A stretch of 11,685 bases of DNA from Gammaproteobacteria bacterium. Lineage in GTDB: Bacteria; Pseudomonadota; Gammaproteobacteria; Pseudomonadales; Pseudohongiellaceae. Positions 7,213-11,685 of this stretch are shown piece by piece. Each line of letters starts with the position of its first letter. The first letter of the stretch is position 1. The stretch is taken from assembly GCA_003556835.1 (NCBI GenBank), contig PWQG01000257.1, forward strand, positions 1-11,685, given 5' to 3'. Under the pieces are notes generated by a model. The model was not told the origin of the DNA and searched no databases. It worked only from the letters and a program-made list of their open reading frames with translations. The translations under genes and the position numbers were made by a program.

Positions 7213-8062
7213 GCTCATTTCCCTCCGGCCTCAAGCCGATACTGAGGCGCTCCTGTCCAGCCAGATCGCGCAGAGTCCGCACATCCCGATAACCCCTGGC
7301 GTGCAGCCTTTGTCGTACTGCTTCGCCCTGATCGTGGCCATGTTCCAATACCAGGAGGCCGCCACCATGCAGGTGGTTCGGCGCAGTATCGATGATCTCA
7401 TGCAGATCCGCCAGCCCCTGCTTTGGGGCGACCAGAGCTGGTTCCGGTTCATAGGGCAGGGCGCCGCGCCGCAAATGGGGATCGTCGGGCGCCACATAGG
7501 GGGGATTGCTGGCAATGACCGAAAACATCGTTCCCCGGGGCACCGCATCGAACCAGCGGCCAAGGAGAAACTGCACATTCCCCAGACCGTGGCGGCGTGC
7601 GTTACCCTCCGCCACCGCCAGGGCGGCAACACTGTAATCACTGGCCCACAGCTTCCAGTGTGGACGCTCGCTGGCCAGTGCCAGTGCTATCGCGCCACTA
7701 CCGGTTCCCAGGTCGAGCACGGCAAGCGGCTCTTTGCCACAAGATTCAAGGACCGTCTCCACCAACAGTTCGGTCTCCGGCCGTGGAATCAATACCGCCG
7801 GACTCACCGTCAGCTCCAGGTTCCAGAAGGCCTGACGCCCAAGCAGGTAGGCGACCGGCTCCCCCTGCTCCCGTCGTCCCAGCAGCGCCATGAACCGCTG
7901 CCACTGTGTATCGTCCAGTTGGTACTCGGGATGACTGAACAGGAAGCTGCGCGGCCGCGACAGCACTTCGGCCAGCAATAGCTCGGCATCGAGCCGTGGC
8001 GTATCACTGCTGGCTTCCAGTCTGGCGGCTTTCCCTAATGCGCTCTTGATACAATGCGACAT
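7205..8062 (-). CDS. prmC: Release factor glutamine N5-methyltransferase PrmC
   Basis: PrmC (HemK) uses S-adenosylmethionine to methylate the glutamine of the GGQ motif in release factors RF1 and RF2, which improves peptide release. The 285-residue protein has an N-terminal helical substrate-binding domain (to about residue 80), then PRPETE (93-98), SAM-binding motif I LDLGTGSGAIALALA (116-130) and the catalytic NPPY (186-189), with LEHG (239-242) near the end. These match E. coli PrmC closely. The ATG at 8062 is eight bases after the prfA stop, without a strong Shine-Dalgarno, so coupling to prfA translation is likely. Its substrate RF1 is encoded immediately upstream, which strengthens the call over the paralogue PrmB. 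The end overlaps moeB. Confidence 0.97.
   Translation of the reverse strand: MSHCIKSALGKAARLEASSDTPRLDAELLLAEVLSRPRSFLFSHPEYQLDDTQWQRFMALLGRREQGEPVAYLLGRQAFWNLELTVSPAVLIPRPETELLVETVLESCGKEPLAVLDLGTGSGAIALALASERPHWKLWASDYSVAALAVAEGNARRHGLGNVQFLLGRWFDAVPRGTMFSVIASNPPYVAPDDPHLRRGALPYEPEPALVAPKQGLADLHEIIDTAPNHLHGGGLLVLEHGHDQGEAVRQRLHARGYRDVRTLRDLAGQERLSIGLRPEGNEHA
7221..7226 (-). promoter_or_regulatory. Ribosome binding site of moeB (decides its start)
   Basis: On the minus strand GGAGGG lies inside the 3' end of prmC. It is eight bases from the ATG at 7212 and only two from the ATG at 7218, which favours the shorter protein. Confidence 0.65.
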
Positions 8063-8070
8063 GACCAGGA

Positions 8071-9153
8071 TCAGGCCGCCAGCTCGGCCAGCAGATCAGC
8101 CTGGTGTTCCTGCAGCAGCGGGCCGATCACGACATCCAGGTCGCCGCCCAGCACTTCACCGAGTTTGTACAATGTGAGATTGATACGGTGGTCCGTAACC
8201 CGCCCCTGCGGGAAGTTATAAGTGCGTATCCGCTCCGAACGATCACCACTGCCCACCAGTCGACGCCGGGTATCGGAGGTTTCCTGCGCGGCTTCCTGAT
8301 CGGCCCTGTCGTTGAGCTTCGCCTGCAGCAGGGACATGGCACGGGCCCGGTTCTTGTGCTGGGATCGTTCGTCCTGGCATTCCACCACGATACCGGAAGG
8401 CAGGTGCGTGATACGAATGGCCGAATCGGTCTTGTTGACGTGTTGCCCGCCAGCACCGCTGGCCCGAAAGGTATCAATACGCAGATCGTTCTTGTCCAAC
8501 TCGATTTCCTGTCGCTCGTCCGGCACCGGCAATATCGCCACGGTACAGGCCGAAGTGTGAATCCGGCCCTGGGTTTCGGTCTCGGGTACCCGCTGGACCC
8601 GGTGGGCCCCGGATTCGAACTTCAGGTGTCCGTATACCTGGCGACCATCAATCCGGGCAATCAGCTCGCGATAACCACCATGCTCACCAGGACGCTCGCT
8701 CAGCACCTCCACCTTCCAGCCCCTGAGTTCTGCATAACGCAGATACATGCGGAACAGATCACCGGAGAACAGGGCGGCTTCGTCACCACCGGTACCGGCG
8801 CGAATTTCCAGATAGACACTGCAATCATCACGCTCGTCGCGGGGCAGCATCAGTTTCTGCAACTCCTGTTCCAGTGCTTCCAGCTCTTCCTCCAGTCGAT
8901 GCTGTTCGTCGCGCGCCATCGAGCGCATTTCTTCATCACCGTCCTGCAACATCTCATCTGTTCCAGCCAGTTCCTGCTCGCAGCGGTGATATTCACGGAA
9001 AGCGGAGACCACGGACTCCAGGTCGGCAAACTCCTGCGACAACTCACGAAAGCGATCCTGGTCACTGATGATTTCGGCATCGCTGAGCAGCGCCGACAAT
9101 TCCTCATGACGTTCACTGAGACTTTCGAGTTTTCCTCGGATCGATGCTTTCAC
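8071..9153 (-). CDS. prfA: Peptide chain release factor 1 (RF1)
   Basis: RF1 recognises UAA and UAG in the ribosomal A site and triggers hydrolysis of peptidyl-tRNA. The 360-residue protein has an N-terminal coiled helical domain (to about 105), the RF1 codon-reading tripeptide of PxT type as Pro190-Glu191-Thr192 in RVPETETQG, and the catalytic GGQ at 235-237 in ASGAGGQHVNKTDSAIRI. RF2 would carry SPF instead, so the subtype is clear. The start is GTG at 9153: the protein then begins MKASIRGKLE, matching E. coli MKPSIVAKLE, and GGGGGA lies about ten bases upstream. The GTG overlaps the hemA TGA by four bases (GTGA), indicating translational coupling. prmC, encoding the GGQ methyltransferase, follows. 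Confidence 0.98.
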   Translation of the reverse strand: MKASIRGKLESLSERHEELSALLSDAEIISDQDRFRELSQEFADLESVVSAFREYHRCEQELAGTDEMLQDGDEEMRSMARDEQHRLEEELEALEQELQKLMLPRDERDDCSVYLEIRAGTGGDEAALFSGDLFRMYLRYAELRGWKVEVLSERPGEHGGYRELIARIDGRQVYGHLKFESGAHRVQRVPETETQGRIHTSACTVAILPVPDERQEIELDKNDLRIDTFRASGAGGQHVNKTDSAIRITHLPSGIVVECQDERSQHKNRARAMSLLQAKLNDRADQEAAQETSDTRRRLVGSGDRSERIRTYNFPQGRVTDHRINLTLYKLGEVLGGDLDVVIGPLLQEHQADLLAELAA

Positions 9154-10496
9154 GAGCGTTTCTTCCCCCTGTCCGGCATCTCTGCGCCCGCACCGTCCAG
9201 ATCGAACAGCTCCCGGGTGAGACTGACCAGCTCATCCCGCCCTTCCGCGCTGGCCTGCTTCATCTTCACGCTGGGCGAATGCAGCAGTTTGTTGGTGATC
9301 CCACGGGACAGGCTTTCCAGCACATCCACGGCAGGCTGCCCACGCTCCAGTGCCTTGCGGGCCTTTTCCAGCTCCGCCTCGCGGATGCTTTCCGCCGTGT
9401 CCCGGAAAGCACGCAGGGTAGCAACCGCATTGAGGGAGCGCAGCTCCCTGGCGTATTCCTCGACGCCACGCTCGATTATGGACGCTGCCTGCGCCGCGGC
9501 CTCTGAGCGACTTCTCACACTGTCTTCGATGACATCACGAATATCATCGACGGTGTAGAGATAGGCGTCGCTGATGTTCCCCACCTCGGGCTCGATATCA
9601 CGCGGCACCGCCAGGTCCAGCAGGAGTATGGGACGGTGCTTGCGTTTCCGGACGGCCCGTTCCACGGCGCCCTTACCCAACAATGGTAGCTGGCTGTTGG
9701 TCGAAGAAACTACAATGTCGACTCGCGCCAACCGATCGGGAATTTCCGACAGCAGTATCGCTTCACCACCGAACTTGTCACCCAGTCGTACCGCATTCTC
9801 CAGCGTGCGATTGGCAACAATGATTTCCTTGACGCCGCGATCGGTCAGGTGACGCGCCACCAGCTCAATGGTGTGGCCCGCGCCGATCAGCAGGGCGCGC
9901 AGCTCACCGAGATTGGAGAAAATCTGTTCCGCCAGGGTCACTGCAGCATAGGCAACCGACACCGGATTTTCACCGATCGCTGTGTCAGTGCGCACCTGCT
10001 TGGCAATGGAGAACGCTTCCTGGAAGGCCTTGCCAAGACGTGCCCGCGCTGCGCCCAGCTCCCGGGCAACGGCGTAGGCCGACTTGATCTGCCCGAGAAT
10101 CTGCGGCTCCCCAAGCACCATGGAATCGAGGCCGCAGGCCACACGCATCAGATGCCGCACCACGTCATCGCGCCAGTGAAAATAGCTGCTGCCAGCCAAC
10201 TGCGAAGGCTCCAGGCCATGATAGTCGGCCAGCCAGGCCAGCAGCTTTTCCTGCTGCACGCTCATCAACGCCTCATTCATCAACGCGTTGGGATCATCCG
10301 CAAAATCCGGCCCCAGATCGACGTCCAGATACAGCTCGGTCCGATTACAGGTGGAGACAATGACCGCCTCCTCGACGTGTTCCAGCCCGGCAATGCCCTG
10401 CATGGCATCAGCCATCTTCTCAGGAGGAAAGGCGACCCGCTCGCGCAGACCGACATCAGCCGTATTGTGATTGATACCTAGCAGCACCAGCGCCAT
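9150..10496 (-). CDS. hemA: Glutamyl-tRNA reductase (HemA), first step of C5 haem synthesis
   Basis: HemA reduces Glu-tRNA(Glu) with NADPH to glutamate-1-semialdehyde, the precursor of 5-aminolevulinate and tetrapyrroles. Family blocks are LGINHNTADVGLRERVAF (residues 6-23), catalytic Cys50 in STCNRTELYL (48-57), GLDSMVLGEPQILGQIK (122-138), the NADPH-binding segment GAGHTIELVARHL (205-217), and LDLAVPRDIEPEVG (293-306). The protein is 448 residues, against about 418-422 in E. coli and P. aeruginosa as I recall them. The extra length is an insertion around residues 60-80 and a charged C-terminal tail. The usual glutamate of the GAGE motif is replaced by His208. The start matches the family N-terminus, but only a weak AGAG precedes it. 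The gene begins the hemA-prfA-prmC-moeB cluster and is divergent from the TPR lipoprotein gene. Confidence 0.97.
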   Translation of the reverse strand: MALVLLGINHNTADVGLRERVAFPPEKMADAMQGIAGLEHVEEAVIVSTCNRTELYLDVDLGPDFADDPNALMNEALMSVQQEKLLAWLADYHGLEPSQLAGSSYFHWRDDVVRHLMRVACGLDSMVLGEPQILGQIKSAYAVARELGAARARLGKAFQEAFSIAKQVRTDTAIGENPVSVAYAAVTLAEQIFSNLGELRALLIGAGHTIELVARHLTDRGVKEIIVANRTLENAVRLGDKFGGEAILLSEIPDRLARVDIVVSSTNSQLPLLGKGAVERAVRKRKHRPILLLDLAVPRDIEPEVGNISDAYLYTVDDIRDVIEDSVRSRSEAAAQAASIIERGVEEYARELRSLNAVATLRAFRDTAESIREAELEKARKALERGQPAVDVLESLSRGITNKLLHSPSVKMKQASAEGRDELVSLTRELFDLDGAGAEMPDRGKKRS

Positions 10497-10557
10497 AAGG
10501 AACTCTGACCGGAAAAACGCGCTATATTACCGGAAATCGGACGGGATTTCGCCCGGA

Positions 10558-10586
10558 ATTATCGCTGAAAGCCATCGAATAGTTAA
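10558..10586 (-). promoter_or_regulatory. Putative promoter of hemA
   Basis: On the minus strand TTAACT (10586-10581) and GATAAT (10563-10558) are 17 bases apart, matching the sigma-70 consensus at 4 of 6 and 5 of 6 positions. Transcription would start near 10551, leaving a leader of about 55 bases. A second -10-like TAATAT lies at 10529-10524 without a good -35 box. Confidence 0.45.
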
Positions 10587-10651
10587 GGAATGGATCCGGG
10601 GTTCCGAACGGTCTGTTGCACTACTACCGGCCTCCCCTTTCGGTCGGAACT

Positions 10652-10660
10652 TGTTACAAT
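10652..10660 (+). promoter_or_regulatory. Putative extended -10 promoter of the TPR lipoprotein gene
   Basis: TGT followed by TACAAT (10655-10660) forms an extended -10 element. No recognisable -35 box lies 16-18 bases upstream, which is common for this promoter type. Transcription would begin near 10667, about 26 bases before the ATG at 10693. Confidence 0.45.
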
Positions 10661-10692
10661 CCCAGGTCTCACGGCGAGAAGCAGAGTTTTTG

Positions 10693-11685
10693 ATGACAAA
10701 TACAGTACGCTGGAAATTGCTGGCAATGGTCGCTCTCTTGCTCGGACAGGGAGCCTGCACCAGCGTGCACGACCCCGCCGGTCCGGAATCGGAGTCCGCG
10801 GCAACGGAGGTGGCTGTACCCGCAGCGGTCCCTCTGCGCGAGGCGGAGCCCCTGCCACTGCCACAACGTTATGGCAATTTCACCCGCGAACAACTCGCCG
10901 AGCTGATTCTCGCTGAGCTGGGCGGACAACGCGGGGAACTCGACGAGGCTGCACAGCGCTACCACACCCTGGCCCGCGATACCGATGACACCGGTGTCAT
11001 CGCCAGGGCTGCCGAGTTCGCATCCGTGGCCGGCCAGACAAGCGCCGCAGCGGAACTGGCCAGCATCTGGGTGCAACGCGATCCCGACAATATCGACCCG
11101 CGCCTGATCCTGAGCTACCAGCTGCTGGATACCGGCCAGCTCGAAGCCGCCATGGAGCAGATGGCGATCATCCTGCAATTGGGAGGGCGGGCTGACTTCA
11201 CCAGCCTGTCCGCGCGCAGCCCTTCCCTGCCTCCACACAGGGCACGGGCCTTGCAGCAGGACATGGCGTTACTGCTGGAGCAATACCCCGGGGAAAGCTC
11301 ACTTTATCATGCCCAGGCGCAGATGCTGGACCAGCAGGGCCGTCGCGAGGACGCAAGCGAGATGCTGGATCGTGCACGGGAACGCTTTGGCGATACCCCC
11401 AGGACACTGATCGTGGAAGCGCAGTTGCTGCAGAACCGGGGCCAGGCACTGCAGGCCCTGGAGTTGCTGGCCGCAGGGGTGGAGCGCTACTCACGGCATC
11501 GACTGATCCGCTACAACTACGCCCAGATGTTGCTGCAGAACGACCTGCTGCGGCCGGCCAGAGAGCAATTCAATATCCTGACGCAACTAGCTCCGGACGA
11601 CCCGGAAACCCTCTATTCCCTGGCGCTTCTCAACCTGGAGCTGGGTGAACCGGACGCGGCCGAGTCGCAGCTGCAGACGCTGCTG
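10693..11685 (+). CDS. TPR-repeat protein, probable lipoprotein, cut by window end
   Basis: The frame is open from ATG 10693 to the last base, giving 331 residues with no stop, so the gene is truncated by the window edge. The N-terminus is a signal peptide: Arg6 and Lys8, a hydrophobic stretch (9-17), then GQGAC with Cys22 as the likely lipidated residue, although Gln at -3 is atypical. A Pro/Ala/Glu-rich linker spans about 23-58. The rest is helical and TPR-like: a repeat around 67-95, others around 105-130, 137-162, 200-230, 240-262 and 270-325, the last with the classic APDDPETLYSLALLNLELGEPDAAESQL pattern (starting at 300). From memory this family lies between hemA and lolB in Pseudomonas. 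The domain is clear, the exact role unknown; protein-protein scaffolding at the outer membrane or in the periplasm is inference. Confidence 0.9.
   Translation, partial: MTNTVRWKLLAMVALLLGQGACTSVHDPAGPESESAATEVAVPAAVPLREAEPLPLPQRYGNFTREQLAELILAELGGQRGELDEAAQRYHTLARDTDDTGVIARAAEFASVAGQTSAAAELASIWVQRDPDNIDPRLILSYQLLDTGQLEAAMEQMAIILQLGGRADFTSLSARSPSLPPHRARALQQDMALLLEQYPGESSLYHAQAQMLDQQGRREDASEMLDRARERFGDTPRTLIVEAQLLQNRGQALQALELLAAGVERYSRHRLIRYNYAQMLLQNDLLRPAREQFNILTQLAPDDPETLYSLALLNLELGEPDAAESQLQTLL

Noticed and set aside
8104..9558. Long plus-strand open frame of 484 codons
   Set aside because: It lies antisense to prfA and the 3' end of hemA, both unmistakable, and its translation has no recognisable domain. 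Long antisense frames are common opposite GC-rich genes.

Overview
The window looks like a chromosomal housekeeping region of a GC-rich gammaproteobacterium. I base this on close family-level resemblance of MreB, HemA, PrfA, PrmC, MoeB and RhlB to E. coli and Pseudomonas proteins recalled from memory, and on the gene order TPR lipoprotein / hemA / prfA / prmC / moeB. A marine lineage such as Marinobacter or Alcanivorax relatives is possible but not shown. I see no mobile element, tRNA, rRNA, CRISPR array or phage gene.

Left part: mreB (minus) runs towards the left edge. A 350-base divergent region (1071-1420) separates it from the plus-strand gatC-gatA-gatB operon, which has a perfect TATAAT box upstream of gatC. 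These genes make the tRNA-dependent amidotransferase that corrects Asp-tRNA(Asn) and/or Glu-tRNA(Gln). gatB is followed 15 bases later by a small gene for a 114-residue uncharacterised protein with an ankyrin-like C-terminal half. gatC and gatA are separated by 114 bases holding a GC-rich hairpin.

Right part: a minus-strand cluster reads hemA (glutamyl-tRNA reductase, first step of C5 haem synthesis), prfA (release factor 1), prmC (methylates the GGQ glutamine of release factors) and moeB (E1-like sulfur-carrier adenylyltransferase), with overlaps of 4 and 8 bases and a gap of 8. rhlB (DEAD-box helicase) follows, but has its own good promoter overlapping the moeB stop codon. rhlB converges on the 114-residue gene with only 28 bases between them.

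At the right edge, divergent from hemA, a TPR-repeat lipoprotein gene starts and is cut by the window end. Its family usually sits beside lolB.

No undescribed system is evident. The points most worth a second look are the small ankyrin-like protein in the gatCAB operon, the unusual features of HemA (an insertion and GAGH in place of GAGE), the gatC-gatA hairpin and the private rhlB promoter.
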